64,000 bases of DNA, from contig CAZCCZ010000002.1 of NCBI GenBank assembly GCA_964497495.1, positions 111,283-175,282 on the forward strand, in the 5' to 3' direction. The DNA comes from CAXXOK01 sp964497495. Its GTDB lineage: Bacteria; Bacillota; Clostridia; Christensenellales; Aristaeellaceae. The notes beneath the pieces were generated by a model. It was given only the letters and a program-made list of their open reading frames with translations. It was not told the DNA's origin and made no database searches. A program made the position numbers and the translations under genes. This document shows positions 42,376 through 51,294 of the stretch, piece after piece (the stretch's first letter is position 1; each line of letters begins with the position of its first letter).

Positions 42376-43473
42376 TTGAACGTTCCCGCCTGTGACCTGA
42401 AACGTCAGTTTGATCTGTACGCCGGCGAACTGGAGGACAAGGCCCTCCGGGTTCTTCGCGGCGGCTGGTATATCCTCGGCCGGGAAGTGGAAGCCTTCGA
42501 GGAGGAGTTCGCGCGCTATATCGGCGCGCGGTACTGTGTGGGGCTGGCCAGCGGGCTGGACGCGCTGTGGATCGCCTTCCGGCTGCTGGGTATCGGCACG
42601 GGGGACGAGGTGATCGTCAGCTCCAACGCATACATCGCCTGCGTGATGGGCATCACGTTCAACGGCGCGACCCCGGTGTTCGTGGAGCCGGACGAATACG
42701 ACAATATCGACGCCTCCCGCGTGGAACGGGCGATCACCCCGCGGTGCAGGGCGATCCTTGCCGTGCACCTGTACGGGCAGACCTGCGATATGGACGCGAT
42801 TACGGCCATCGCCGAGCGCCACGGCCTTCCGGTCGTGGAGGACTGCGCGCAGAGCCACGGCAGCACCTTCGGGGGCCGTACGGCGGGCACGTTCGGCAAG
42901 GTCGGCTGTTTCAGCTTTTACCCCACCAAGGGGCTGGGCGCCTTCGGCGACGCGGGCGCGATCGTTACCGACGACGATGCGCTGGCGCGGGAGTTCCGCA
43001 CCTTCCGCAATTACGGAAGTGACGTGCATTACCATTTTAAGGTCGTTGGCGCCAACAGCCGCCTGGACGAGCTGCAGGCGGGGCTGCTGCGCGTGCGGCT
43101 TTCGCATCTGGACGAACTGAACGCCGAACGGCAGGCGCTGGCCGCGCGGTACACGGAGGGCATCCGTAACCCGCTGGTTACGCCGCCGCGCGTACGGGAA
43201 GCCGCTTACAGCACCTGGCACCAATACGTGGTGCATTGCCCGGCGCGCGACCGGCTGGCGGCCTACCTGCGGGAAAACGGCGTGGGCACGGGCATCCATT
43301 ACCCCATCCCCCCGCACCTGAGCGAAGCCTACGCTTCCCTTGGCTACCGGGAGGGCGCGTTCCCCGTCGCGGAACGCTATGCGCGCGAGGTGCTGAGCCT
43401 TCCGATGTTCAACGGCATGACGGCGGAGGAACAAAGCTACGTCATCGACCGCATCAACGCCTTCAGGGAGTGA
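42376..43473 (+). CDS. DegT/DnrJ/EryC1-family sugar aminotransferase (FdtB-like)
   Basis: 365 residues from a TTG at 42376 behind GGAAGGAAGGG. PLP-dependent fold: GLASGLDALWIAFRLLGIG near residue 55, VVEDCAQSHGSTFGG near 155 with the cofactor-binding Asp, the Schiff-base Lys in FSFYPTKGLGAFGDAGAIVT near residue 190, and C-terminal GIHYPIPPHLSEAY. It would transaminate a 3-keto or 4-keto deoxy-sugar nucleotide. With the FdtA-like ketoisomerase two genes downstream, formation of a 3-amino-3,6-dideoxyhexose (dTDP-linked) is the best reading. Cytosolic. Confidence 0.92.
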   Translation: MNVPACDLKRQFDLYAGELEDKALRVLRGGWYILGREVEAFEEEFARYIGARYCVGLASGLDALWIAFRLLGIGTGDEVIVSSNAYIACVMGITFNGATPVFVEPDEYDNIDASRVERAITPRCRAILAVHLYGQTCDMDAITAIAERHGLPVVEDCAQSHGSTFGGRTAGTFGKVGCFSFYPTKGLGAFGDAGAIVTDDDALAREFRTFRNYGSDVHYHFKVVGANSRLDELQAGLLRVRLSHLDELNAERQALAARYTEGIRNPLVTPPRVREAAYSTWHQYVVHCPARDRLAAYLRENGVGTGIHYPIPPHLSEAYASLGYREGAFPVAERYAREVLSLPMFNGMTAEEQSYVIDRINAFRE

Positions 43474-43476
43474 CGA

Positions 43477-44481
43477 ATGCTCAATTTTACGCTGATCCCC
43501 TATAGCCCGGAATGGGCGGAGCGCTGGGACCGTTTCGTGATGGACGGCTCGCAGAACGGCACTTTTCTGCAGACCCGGCGCTTCTTAAGCTATCACCCCG
43601 CGGGCCGGTTCGAGGACGCCTCTTTTCTGGCGGCGCTGGAAAACGGCGAACTGCTGATGGCGGTGCCCGGTGCGCGGGACGCGGCGCAGGGGGGTATCCG
43701 GTTCCGCTCCCATCCGGGCGGTACGTTCGGCGGGCCGGTGCTTTCCGCGCGCGTGACCCAGGCGGAGGATACGCTGCAGCTGCTGGACGCGGCGGACGCC
43801 TATCTGGTCGCGGCGGGATACCGCGCCTGCGAGCTGAAGATCACGCCGCAGCTGTTCGCAGTCCGGTCCACGGCGCTGCTGGAATACGCGCTTTTCAATC
43901 GCGGCTACGAACAGGAGACGGAGTTGGCCTCCTGCCTGCCGCTTTCCGGCCGTACGGCGGAAGAACTGCGAAGCGGCTATTCCGCCACCAAGCGCTACGA
44001 GCTCAAGCGTTGCGAGGCGAAGGGCCTTACGGCGCGGCGGCTGGAAACGGACGAGGAGCTGGCCGCCTTCTACGACGTGCTGACGTTGAACCTGCAGAAG
44101 TTCGACGCCCGCCCCGTGCACACGCTGGCGGAGCTGGCCGATTTCCGGCACGAGCGCCTGAAGGACGAGATTCGCTTCCTCGGGGTGTTCGACCCCGCCG
44201 GAAGCATTGTCGCTGGCGCGTGCCTGTTCTATTTCCGGCAGACGAACGTGTTACACACGCAGTATCTGGCGACCGATACCCGCGTGCGCGGCTACGCGCC
44301 TTCCGCCTTCCTGTACGATGCGGTGCTGCAAACGGGGCTGGATAGCGGCGCGGCTGCGATTTCCTTCGGCACGTCCACCTTCGAGCACGGCCGCGTGCTC
44401 AACCTGGGGCTGATCCGCAACAAAGAGGGCTACGGCTGCCTTCCGGCCCTGAACCGCCGGTTTACGAAGCGGCTCGGCTGA
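43477..44481 (+). CDS. FemAB/GNAT-like N-acyltransferase
   Basis: 334 residues, four bases after the aminotransferase. It shows the two-lobed GNAT layout of FemAB-like proteins: GSQNGTFLQTRRFLSYHPAG near the N-terminus, then a second GNAT half with SGYSATKRYELKRCEAKGL near residue 170 and SIVAGACLFYFRQTNVLHTQ and SAFLYDAVLQTG near 245-290. The Fdt pathway normally ends with an N-acetyltransferase of another fold; this protein occupies that place and may acylate the 3-amino group of the sugar. That role is inference from position. No membrane segments. Confidence 0.82.
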   Translation: MLNFTLIPYSPEWAERWDRFVMDGSQNGTFLQTRRFLSYHPAGRFEDASFLAALENGELLMAVPGARDAAQGGIRFRSHPGGTFGGPVLSARVTQAEDTLQLLDAADAYLVAAGYRACELKITPQLFAVRSTALLEYALFNRGYEQETELASCLPLSGRTAEELRSGYSATKRYELKRCEAKGLTARRLETDEELAAFYDVLTLNLQKFDARPVHTLAELADFRHERLKDEIRFLGVFDPAGSIVAGACLFYFRQTNVLHTQYLATDTRVRGYAPSAFLYDAVLQTGLDSGAAAISFGTSTFEHGRVLNLGLIRNKEGYGCLPALNRRFTKRLG

Positions 44482-44527
44482 AAATCCGGGAGCGCCGATT
44501 TACGCGCAGAAACAAGGAGGGAACCCG

Positions 44528-44941
44528 ATGGCACTGGAAAACGTACGGATGCTGGAATTCCAGCAGTGCGGGGACGAACGCGGCCACCTGGTGGTGATGG
44601 AAGGCGGGGAAAACGTACCTTTCGCCATCCGGCGCGTTTTTTATATGTACGGTTCCGACTCCGGCGTGGTGCGCGGGCGGCACGCCAACCGGGAAACGGA
44701 GTTCGTGCTCGTCAACGTCGCGGGGAGCAGCAAGATCACCGTGAAGGACGGCTTGGGCAACGAGGCGACCTTCGCGCTCAACCGGCCGCACACGGGCGTA
44801 TACATCCCCCGGATGATCTGGAAAGACATGTTTGATTTTTCTCCCGATTCCGTGCTGCTGGTGCTGGCCAGCGAACACTACGACGCGGGGGAATATATCC
44901 GCTCATACGACGAGTTTGTAAAGGAAGTTGGCCATGCCTAA
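44528..44941 (+). CDS. fdtA: Sugar 3,4-ketoisomerase, FdtA/WxcM-like cupin
   Basis: 137 residues, single cupin domain. The order DERGHLVVMEGGENVPFAIR, RVFYMYGSDSGVVRGRHANR with the catalytic His, KITVKDGLGNEATFAL, and GVYIPRMIWKDMFDFSPDSV is that of dTDP-4-oxo-6-deoxyglucose 3,4-ketoisomerases (FdtA, QdtA, TylM3 relatives). It makes the 3-keto sugar nucleotide that the aminotransferase uses. Strong AAGGAGG site. Its stop overlaps the next gene by eight bases. The RmlA and RmlB enzymes supplying the substrate are not in the window. Confidence 0.9.
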   Translation: MALENVRMLEFQQCGDERGHLVVMEGGENVPFAIRRVFYMYGSDSGVVRGRHANRETEFVLVNVAGSSKITVKDGLGNEATFALNRPHTGVYIPRMIWKDMFDFSPDSVLLVLASEHYDAGEYIRSYDEFVKEVGHA

Positions 44942-45896
44942 GCTGTCGGTCGTGATCCCGGTATACTACAACGCGGAAAACCTGCCGCCGCTCTACGCCG
45001 ACCTGAAGGAAAAGCTGCTTTGCCATACGGAGGCGGATTTTGAGCTGGTCTTCGTGGACGACGGCTCCGGCGACGACAGCTACCGGGTGCTCCGGGCGAT
45101 CGCCGACCGAGACCCCCGGGTGAGGCTGTACCGGCTTTCGCGCAACTTCGGCAGCGACGCGGCCGTGCTCTGCGGCCTGGTGCACTCCACCGGGGACTGC
45201 GCCGTGGTGAAGGCGGCCGACCTGCAGGAACCCACGGAAATGCTGTGGGAAATGTACCAAAAGTGGCTTTCAGGCGACCAGATCGTGCTGGCGGTGCGCG
45301 AAGGCCGGGAGGAAAGCCGCGCGCAGGAGGCGTTCGCCAACCTGTACTACGCGCTCACCCGTAAGGTGGCGCTGCCCACCATGCCCAAAACGGGTTTCGA
45401 CGTGTTCCTGCTGGACCGCAAGGTAATCGACGCGGTGGGCGGCATGAACGAGACCAACTCCGCGCTTTCCGGGCTGGTGCTGTGGAGCGGTTTCCGCACG
45501 GGCACGGTCACCTACGTGCGCCGCGCGCGCAAGATCGGCAAAAGCCGGTGGACGTTCCGCAAAAAAATCCGTCTGGTAACGGATACGCTGTTCAGCTTTT
45601 CCACCGTGCCCATCACGGTGGTCGGCGTTCTGGGCGGGCTGTCGGTGGCGGGTTCCGTGCTGTGGGCCATCGACGCGCTGGTGTCTAAACTGACGCACCA
45701 GACGACCGTGGAAGGCTGGACGATGCTGTTTATCTTTAACCTCATGAGCTTCGGCATCGTCATGGTCACGCTCTGGCTGCTGGGCGGCTACCTGTGGCGC
45801 ACGTTCGACGCGGCGCGGCACAGGCCGCCCTTCATCGTCGCGGAAACCTACCGGAAGCCGGACGAAGAAAAGGCCGACGGTTCCCGCCGGCCCTGA
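44934..45896 (+). CDS. Membrane-bound glycosyltransferase family 2 (GtrB/DPM-like)
   Basis: 320 residues from the ATG at 44934, inside the end of fdtA. N-terminal GT-A domain: LSVVIPVYYNAENLPPLYAD, the donor-site LVFVDDGSGDDSYRVL, LSRNFGSDAAVLCGL, ADLQEP (DXD position reads ADLQ, as in GtrB-type enzymes) and KSRWTFRKKIRL. Two C-terminal membrane segments at about 225-245 and 262-285. Such enzymes place a sugar from a nucleotide donor on undecaprenyl phosphate, which a GtrA flippase and GT-C enzyme then use, fitting the divergent operon exactly. Confidence 0.93.
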   Translation: MPKLSVVIPVYYNAENLPPLYADLKEKLLCHTEADFELVFVDDGSGDDSYRVLRAIADRDPRVRLYRLSRNFGSDAAVLCGLVHSTGDCAVVKAADLQEPTEMLWEMYQKWLSGDQIVLAVREGREESRAQEAFANLYYALTRKVALPTMPKTGFDVFLLDRKVIDAVGGMNETNSALSGLVLWSGFRTGTVTYVRRARKIGKSRWTFRKKIRLVTDTLFSFSTVPITVVGVLGGLSVAGSVLWAIDALVSKLTHQTTVEGWTMLFIFNLMSFGIVMVTLWLLGGYLWRTFDAARHRPPFIVAETYRKPDEEKADGSRRP

Positions 45897-45938
45897 ATCC
45901 GCCGATTCTACATTTTCGGAGATCTATAATCGCGTATT

Positions 45939-45967
45939 CGCCGTTCACGTTTGCTGAACGGCGTTTT
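45939..45967 (+). terminator. Intrinsic terminator of the aminotransferase-GT2 operon
   Basis: Nine-base perfect stem CGCCGTTCA/TGAACGGCG (45939-45947 with 45955-45963) followed by TTTT. It overlaps the 3' end of the convergent membrane protein gene. Confidence 0.75.
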
Positions 45968-47828
45968 CCGTTCCCGCCGCGTCGTTCAGGACGGCGCGCG
46001 CGAACACGCACAGCAGATAGGGCAGGGTGAAGATCATGGGGTAGGCGTACCGCGTGCCGATGGAGAACCCGGCGGACAGCAGGCACGCCAGCAGCGTGGC
46101 GAGCGAGGGCACCAGCAGCCAGGCCAGCCCGCGCTCCCGCGTGCGCGCCACCAGAAACCAGGCGGCCAGCATCGCCCACGTGAACAGCCCCACGGATTTC
46201 AGCTGGGAGATAAGCGGCAGCGAACGGTACGCCTCCTCGAAGCTGAACAGGCGGGTTTGCAGATCGGTCAGCGCCGCCGGAAGGGTAAAATGCAGGTTGG
46301 CCGGATACTTGGGGGACGTCTGCGGTATCTGGCTGTTGCCATTGGAATAGGTCGCGTCGAATAAATCCAGATAGCCGCCGTTGAGGGAGGCGAACGCGTG
46401 GAAGGCGGTCAGCGGGCGGGCGAGCGCCAGCCGCAGGGTCGTGGCGGCGAAAGCCCGGACGTCCGCCTGCGTATGGCCGTTGAAATAACGGTACAGCTTC
46501 CGTACCGAGTCCGACTGCCGGGGCACGTAGGCGTCGGCCAGCCCGTCCGCTTCCAGCACGCGGTCGACGGCTGCAAGGTCGTTTCCGGCTACGCTTTCAG
46601 GGTCGGTTTTCAGGATTCGCGCGGTCTGCTGGATGCTTACGCCCAACACGTCCGGCGCGCTTTCGACCGGTATGGCGGCCTTCGGCACGACGAGGCCGTT
46701 GAACAGCAGCAGCGCGGCCAGCGGAGCCGCCAGCAGCCCGTACCGCGCCCATCCCCGCCGCCGCAGTCTGCGGAGGAAAAGGAACACCAGCACAGCCGTT
46801 GCGGGCGCTACGGCCAGCACGCCGTTGTGGCGCAGCAGCAAAACCATCAGGGAAAAGACCGTGATTCCAGCCCACCAGCGGCGGGAGCGCCAGGCCTCCT
46901 CCGTGTGCAGGAAAGCCCGCGCATACAGCAGCGTGTAACCCACGAACGCGGCGGAATAGGGGATATCCTTGATGACGGCGGTGCCGGTTTGCATGCTGGC
47001 GGGCTGGAGCGCGAACAGCGCGCCCACCGTCGCGCAGAACGCGGTGGGGAAGCCTTCCCGTTTCAACTCCGACACCGTCCAGGCCATGACGCCCAGCAGG
47101 AACAGCCATTGGAGAAGCGTATAGAAGAAAACGCCGAACAACGGCCCGCCGACCCACGCGCCGAACCGCACGAGGGCGCCCGCCAGGCCGGTGAAAGCCA
47201 GCGGATGGTCGGCCGTGGCCGCGATTTCCCCGAAATACTGCTGCAGGGCGCGCCCGCCGTCCGCCGTGACCGACCCCGGGAAGTTGGCGACGAAGGAGGG
47301 CGCCCACGCACAGCCGATGCACAGCGCCGCGATCCAAAAACTGCGGCGCACCGCGGCCCGGCTCGGCGCGGGTCGGAAAGCGACCCGTTTCACGGCCTTG
47401 GGCAGCGACAGAAGCACGGCCTTCATGCCGGTAAAAAACAGCGCGAAGAACCCGGACGCCTTCCCGGCCAGTAGCAGCAGATGATAGGGGGATAAAAATT
47501 CCGCGAGCACTCCGTCGTCCGCGCGGTATACGGCGCCCAGCGACGACGTGAGCGCGAAAAACGCCGCCAGCAGGCACAGCTTCAGCCGATCCCCACGCCG
47601 CCACGCACAGGGCGCGAACGTGAAGCGCGCGTACAAAGCGAACAGCAGCAGGGAAAATACCGCCGCCACCGCCTCGTGCCCGGCGGTCGCGTTTAAAACG
47701 TCCCGCACGAAGAAAAGAAAACAATCGGCCGTGGAAAGGTCGGTATTCACCAGCAGCAGCGCCAGCGTGCCCGCGAGGGCCAACAGCGCCGCGGCCGCGA
47801 GCCGGAGGGCCTTCTTCAAGCAAACCAC
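45945..47828 (-). CDS. Large polytopic membrane protein, DUF6020-like (GT-C fold candidate)
   Basis: Up to 627 residues from a GTG at 47828; a TTG at 47819, five bases after GGTGG, may be the true start. About twelve to fourteen membrane segments. Marker stretches: ANFPGSVTADGGRALQQYFG in the large outside loop, HPLAFTGLAGALVRFGAWVG, and MQTGTAVIKDIPYSAAFVGY, as in the DUF6020 family found in Firmicutes surface-polysaccharide loci. Acidic and aromatic residues after an early membrane segment suggest GT-C-type sugar transfer on the outer face. Convergent with the GT2 operon. Function not proven for the family. Confidence 0.85.
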   Translation of the reverse strand: MVCLKKALRLAAAALLALAGTLALLLVNTDLSTADCFLFFVRDVLNATAGHEAVAAVFSLLLFALYARFTFAPCAWRRGDRLKLCLLAAFFALTSSLGAVYRADDGVLAEFLSPYHLLLLAGKASGFFALFFTGMKAVLLSLPKAVKRVAFRPAPSRAAVRRSFWIAALCIGCAWAPSFVANFPGSVTADGGRALQQYFGEIAATADHPLAFTGLAGALVRFGAWVGGPLFGVFFYTLLQWLFLLGVMAWTVSELKREGFPTAFCATVGALFALQPASMQTGTAVIKDIPYSAAFVGYTLLYARAFLHTEEAWRSRRWWAGITVFSLMVLLLRHNGVLAVAPATAVLVFLFLRRLRRRGWARYGLLAAPLAALLLFNGLVVPKAAIPVESAPDVLGVSIQQTARILKTDPESVAGNDLAAVDRVLEADGLADAYVPRQSDSVRKLYRYFNGHTQADVRAFAATTLRLALARPLTAFHAFASLNGGYLDLFDATYSNGNSQIPQTSPKYPANLHFTLPAALTDLQTRLFSFEEAYRSLPLISQLKSVGLFTWAMLAAWFLVARTRERGLAWLLVPSLATLLACLLSAGFSIGTRYAYPMIFTLPYLLCVFARAVLNDAAGTENAVQQT

Positions 47829-47924
47829 CGCCGTTCCCGAACAGATTCATGCCGCCCGCCGCCCGTGAACGGCGGGAAGATCAACGCTTTGGGGGCGCCG
47901 CATCGCGCGCCTTGACTGGTTTCC

Positions 47925-47953
47925 ATTGTATCAGCGGCCGCAGGGGAAGTCAA
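47925..47953 (-). promoter_or_regulatory. sigmaA-type promoter of the DUF6020-like gene
   Basis: Minus strand: TTGACT (47953-47948), 17 bases, TACAAT (47930-47925); start near 47918. Confidence 0.65.
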
Positions 47954-47970
47954 CGCCGGGAAGCCGCCCG

Positions 47971-48852
47971 CTATTCCATGCGGATGGAACGCAGGTACTC
48001 GCCCGGCGTCAGCCTCATGATCTGCTTAAACTGCCGGGAAAACGCCGCCGCGCTGGAATAGCCCAGTTCGTCCGCGATCTGGGTAATGTTCAGCGCCCCC
48101 GCGCGCAGGCGCTTGCGCGCTTCCTCGATACGCAGCCTGCGGTAATATTCCATGACCGGCATCCCCGCGTAACGCCGGAACTGCTCCTTGAACACTGTGG
48201 CGGAAACCCCCACCCCGCGGCAGACCTGCGGGAAGCGCAGCGTACCGTCCAGCCGGGCGCTCATCAGCTCCCGCGTGCGCTCGAACAGGGCCGCGAAATC
48301 CTCGTCCGCCACGCGGGGTTGAACCACCGGCGCGGGGGCGGGCCGGCTGACGCGCAGCAACTCGATCAGCAACTGCGTCAGATACAGCACGATCATCTGC
48401 ACGCCGCCCCGCGGGGCCGCGTCCAACGGCTGCAGCCGCTTCTGGGAGGAGATATCCAGCACGGGGCCGAACACACGCTGCCCTTCCGCGATCATACGGG
48501 AAAGCAGCCGCCGCTGCGACGGGGCCAACGTGAACTGCTTGCCGCGGAATTCCCGCATCGCGGGGCTTGCGCACGAGAAAGAGATGACGAACAGGCTCGC
48601 TCCCCGGGCGTAGTTGGCCCAGATGGAATGGAACTCGTTGGGCCGGTGGAAAATAAGCTGCCCCTGGTTCAGCTGCCGCACCTCGCGGCCCGCGCCGATT
48701 TCCGCCTCGCCCTGATCCGCGTAGACCAGCTCCCAGAAGTTATGCTTCTCCCCGCTGAAAACGTAACCGGAGGCGAACTGGAAGTAATGAAGGCTGTACA
48801 GCCCGCCGACGGCGATCTCGTTGCGCGGTTTGAAAATCCGGTATTCCTCCAC
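47971..48852 (-). CDS. AraC-family transcriptional regulator
   Basis: 293 residues from a GTG at 48852, seven bases after GGGAGGG; an upstream extension to 49002 has no site and overlaps the divergent gene. N-terminal cupin-like sensing domain (about 15-110: YSLHYFQFASGYVFSGEKHN, GQLIFHRPNEFHSIW) and C-terminal pair of helix-turn-helix motifs (RFPQVCRGVGVSATVFKEQF; NITQIADELGYSSAAAFSRQ) with the family ending FKQIMRLTPGEYLRSIR. Divergent from the nucleotidyltransferase-nahK pair, which it may control in response to a sugar. Confidence 0.93.
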   Translation of the reverse strand: MEEYRIFKPRNEIAVGGLYSLHYFQFASGYVFSGEKHNFWELVYADQGEAEIGAGREVRQLNQGQLIFHRPNEFHSIWANYARGASLFVISFSCASPAMREFRGKQFTLAPSQRRLLSRMIAEGQRVFGPVLDISSQKRLQPLDAAPRGGVQMIVLYLTQLLIELLRVSRPAPAPVVQPRVADEDFAALFERTRELMSARLDGTLRFPQVCRGVGVSATVFKEQFRRYAGMPVMEYYRRLRIEEARKRLRAGALNITQIADELGYSSAAAFSRQFKQIMRLTPGEYLRSIRME

Positions 48853-48873
48853 GGCGTTTCCCTCCCGCTTTCC

Positions 48874-48902
48874 ATTGTGGCCGAAACGGCAGCGTACGTC
48901 AA
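48874..48902 (-). promoter_or_regulatory. sigmaA-type promoter of the AraC gene
   Basis: Minus strand: TTGACG (48902-48897), 17 bases, CACAAT (48879-48874). For the divergent gene only TATGAT (48969-48974) without a good -35 is visible, consistent with activator dependence. Confidence 0.55.
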
Positions 48903-49004
48903 GTAGAAAGCGGCGAAAATGGATGGTAATCCGGCTGAAACGATAATGCCATTCTTGCCGGTATCTGGTATGATATGGGTATGAAACCGGGGAGGCGCGC
49001 ATCC

Positions 49005-49937
49005 ATGGCGGAAAAACCCATTCTGGTCATCATGGCGGCGGGACTTGGCAGCCGTTACGGGGGCCTGAAACAGATCGACCCCGTGGACGGACACGGGCAG
49101 ATCCTGATCGACTACTCCATTTTCGACGCGGTGCGCGCGGGCTTCGGCAAGGTGGTCTGCGTGGTTAAACCGGAGACGGAGGGTGAATTCCGCGAGGCGA
49201 TTGGCGACCGGATCGCCCCCTTCGTGCGCCTGGAATACGCCCACCAGCGGCTGGAACGGCTGCCGGAGGGCTTCGCCGTGCCGGAAGGCCGCGCGAAGCC
49301 ATGGGGCACGGCCCACGCGGTGCTCTGCGCCCGCCCGCTGATCACCGCGCCTTTCGCCGTGATCAACGCGGACGATTTTTACGGCTTCTCGGCTTTCGAG
49401 CAGTTGGCTTCCTTTCTGTCCTCACCGCACGGCCGGGGCGAATACGCGATGGTCGGCTACGACGTGCGAAACACCCTGACCGAGCACGGCCACGTGGCGC
49501 GCGGCGTGTGCCGGGTGGAAAACGGCAGGCTGGCGGAGATCGTGGAGCGCACGCACATCGAGCCGCGCGGGGACGGAGCCGCCTTTACGGAGGACGGCGA
49601 GCATTTCACATTCCTGCCCGGCGATACGGTCGTCAGCATGAACTTCTGGGGTTTCCAGCCGGACCTCCTCGGGGAGATCGAGGCGCGTTTCGCCGGGTTC
49701 CTGACCGAGAACCTGCCGAGGGACCCTCTCGGGTGCGAGTATTTCCTGCCGCTGGTGCCCAACCGGCTGATCCACGAGGGCAAGGCGAGCGTGGCCGTGC
49801 TCCCCACGCGGGAAAAATGGTACGGCGTCACCTACCGTGAGGATATGCCCCGCGTGCGCGCCGCCGTCGCCGCCATGACGGCGGAGGGCCGGTATCCGGA
49901 CGGACTTTGGAGGGATGCGGCATGTTGGACGCTGTGA
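49005..49937 (+). CDS. NDP-sugar pyrophosphorylase-like nucleotidyltransferase
   Basis: 310 residues from the ATG at 49005 after GGGGAGGC. The signature MAAGLGSRYGGLKQIDPVDG is the nucleotide-binding loop of sugar nucleotidyltransferases; FAVINADDFYGFSAF holds the metal-binding Asp pair. The protein stops near the catalytic domain and lacks a left-handed helix. Its coupling to an N-acetylhexosamine 1-kinase (15-base overlap with the next gene) suggests it turns GlcNAc- or GalNAc-1-phosphate into the UDP sugar, as in gut-bacterial host-glycan salvage. Activity inferred from context. Confidence 0.88.
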   Translation: MAEKPILVIMAAGLGSRYGGLKQIDPVDGHGQILIDYSIFDAVRAGFGKVVCVVKPETEGEFREAIGDRIAPFVRLEYAHQRLERLPEGFAVPEGRAKPWGTAHAVLCARPLITAPFAVINADDFYGFSAFEQLASFLSSPHGRGEYAMVGYDVRNTLTEHGHVARGVCRVENGRLAEIVERTHIEPRGDGAAFTEDGEHFTFLPGDTVVSMNFWGFQPDLLGEIEARFAGFLTENLPRDPLGCEYFLPLVPNRLIHEGKASVAVLPTREKWYGVTYREDMPRVRAAVAAMTAEGRYPDGLWRDAACWTL

Positions 49938-50983
49938 ATCGTTTTCAATTAAAAGGCAGGCCCGTTTCCTGCGAGCCCTACGGCAACGGGCACATCAACC
50001 GGACGTATCTGGTCGTGACCGACGCGCCGCACCGCTACATTCTTCAAAAAATCAACCATACCGTTTTCAGGGACGTGCCCGCGCTGATGGAGAACGTGCA
50101 CGCCGTTACCAGCCATCTGGCGCGCAAGGACCCCGACCCGCGTCACGTGCTGACGCTCGTGCCTGCGACCGACGGCAAGCCTTACCTGCTGGACGGCGAA
50201 GGGGAATACTGGCGCATGTACGAGTTCGTCACGGGCGGGGTATGCCTGGACCGGGCCGGAAACGCGGCCGATTTTTACCAGAGCGCGATCGCCTTCGGGC
50301 GGTTCCAGACGATGCTGGCGGATTTCCCCGCGAGGACGCTTCACGAGACTATCGAGCGCTTCCACGATACCCCCGCCCGCTTTCTGGCGCTGCACGCCGC
50401 CGCGGAGGCGGACGTAAAAGGCAGGCTGCGTGAAGTGGGGCCGGAGCTGGCCTTCGCCTATGCCCGCGAGGAGGAAGGCGCGACCCTGATGCGCCTGCTC
50501 AGGGCGGGGGAACTGCCGTTGCGGGTGACGCATAACGATACCAAGCTCAACAACGTGATTCTGGACGAAAAAGACCATTCCCCGCTTTGCGTGATCGATC
50601 TGGACACCGTGATGCCCGGGCTGGTCGCCAACGACTTCGGCGACTCCATCCGTTTCGGCGCGTCCACCGCCGCGGAGGACGAGAAGGATCTGGACAGGGT
50701 GGAGCTATCCCTGCCACTGTATGAAACGTACGTCGAGGGCTTTCTGGGCGTATGCGGCGGGCACCTGACCCCGCGCGAACGGGAAACCCTGCCGATGGGC
50801 GCCAGGATGATGACGCTGGAAAACGGCGTGCGCTTCCTGACGGATTACCTGCAGGGGGACGTTTATTATGCTATCCATCGTCCGGAGCAAAATCTGGACA
50901 GGTGCCGCACCCAGTTCAAGCTGGTGGCGGATATGGAACGAAAATGGGAAAGGATGAACGCGGCGGTAGCGCATCGGGCCTGA
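49922..50983 (+). CDS. nahK: N-acetylhexosamine 1-kinase-like phosphotransferase
   Basis: 353 residues from the ATG at 49922. APH-type kinase fold: GNGHINRTYLVVTDAPHRYI in the N-lobe, YILQKINHTVFRDVPALMEN typical of NahK (formerly described as mucin-desulfating proteins), the catalytic loop VTHNDTKLNNVILDE and the metal site VIDLDTVMPGLVANDFGD. In Bifidobacterium NahK phosphorylates GlcNAc and GalNAc at C1 in the lacto-N-biose/galacto-N-biose pathway. The phosphorylase (GH112) and galT/galE partners are not in this window, but a CUT1 importer follows directly. Confidence 0.9.
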   Translation: MLDAVNRFQLKGRPVSCEPYGNGHINRTYLVVTDAPHRYILQKINHTVFRDVPALMENVHAVTSHLARKDPDPRHVLTLVPATDGKPYLLDGEGEYWRMYEFVTGGVCLDRAGNAADFYQSAIAFGRFQTMLADFPARTLHETIERFHDTPARFLALHAAAEADVKGRLREVGPELAFAYAREEEGATLMRLLRAGELPLRVTHNDTKLNNVILDEKDHSPLCVIDLDTVMPGLVANDFGDSIRFGASTAAEDEKDLDRVELSLPLYETYVEGFLGVCGGHLTPRERETLPMGARMMTLENGVRFLTDYLQGDVYYAIHRPEQNLDRCRTQFKLVADMERKWERMNAAVAHRA

Positions 50984-51217
50984 TCGTCCGTGCGATAACG
51001 GGACCGTCGGCCTGCGCCGGGCATTTCCCGACGGCGCTCGAACGCCGGAGAACATCAACCCCGTTTCCGGCGACGAATACGAACTATATAATACAAGTAC
51101 AGGAAAAAGAACGTCCGGTGCGTATTTTGGGCAAGAATTTTATTACGCAGAAAGGACTTTAAAAATTACAAATCATGACGCTCTGAAAATTATAACAATA
51201 CAAGTTGAAAAATCAAA

Positions 51218-51245
51218 TTGTAAAATTGATAAAAATATGTATAAT
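51218..51245 (+). promoter_or_regulatory. sigmaA-type promoter of the CUT1 importer at 51.3 kb
   Basis: TTGTAA (51218-51223), 16 bases, consensus TATAAT (51240-51245), in a markedly AT-rich stretch (51160-51250) unlike its surroundings. The rest of the 311-base gap after nahK holds a small GC hairpin (CCGTCGG/CCGACGG near 51003-51050) without a T tract. Confidence 0.65.
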
Positions 51246-51294
51246 AGAAGTAATGGAACGTCGGAACGTTTCAATAAATAGGAGGGAAAACATC

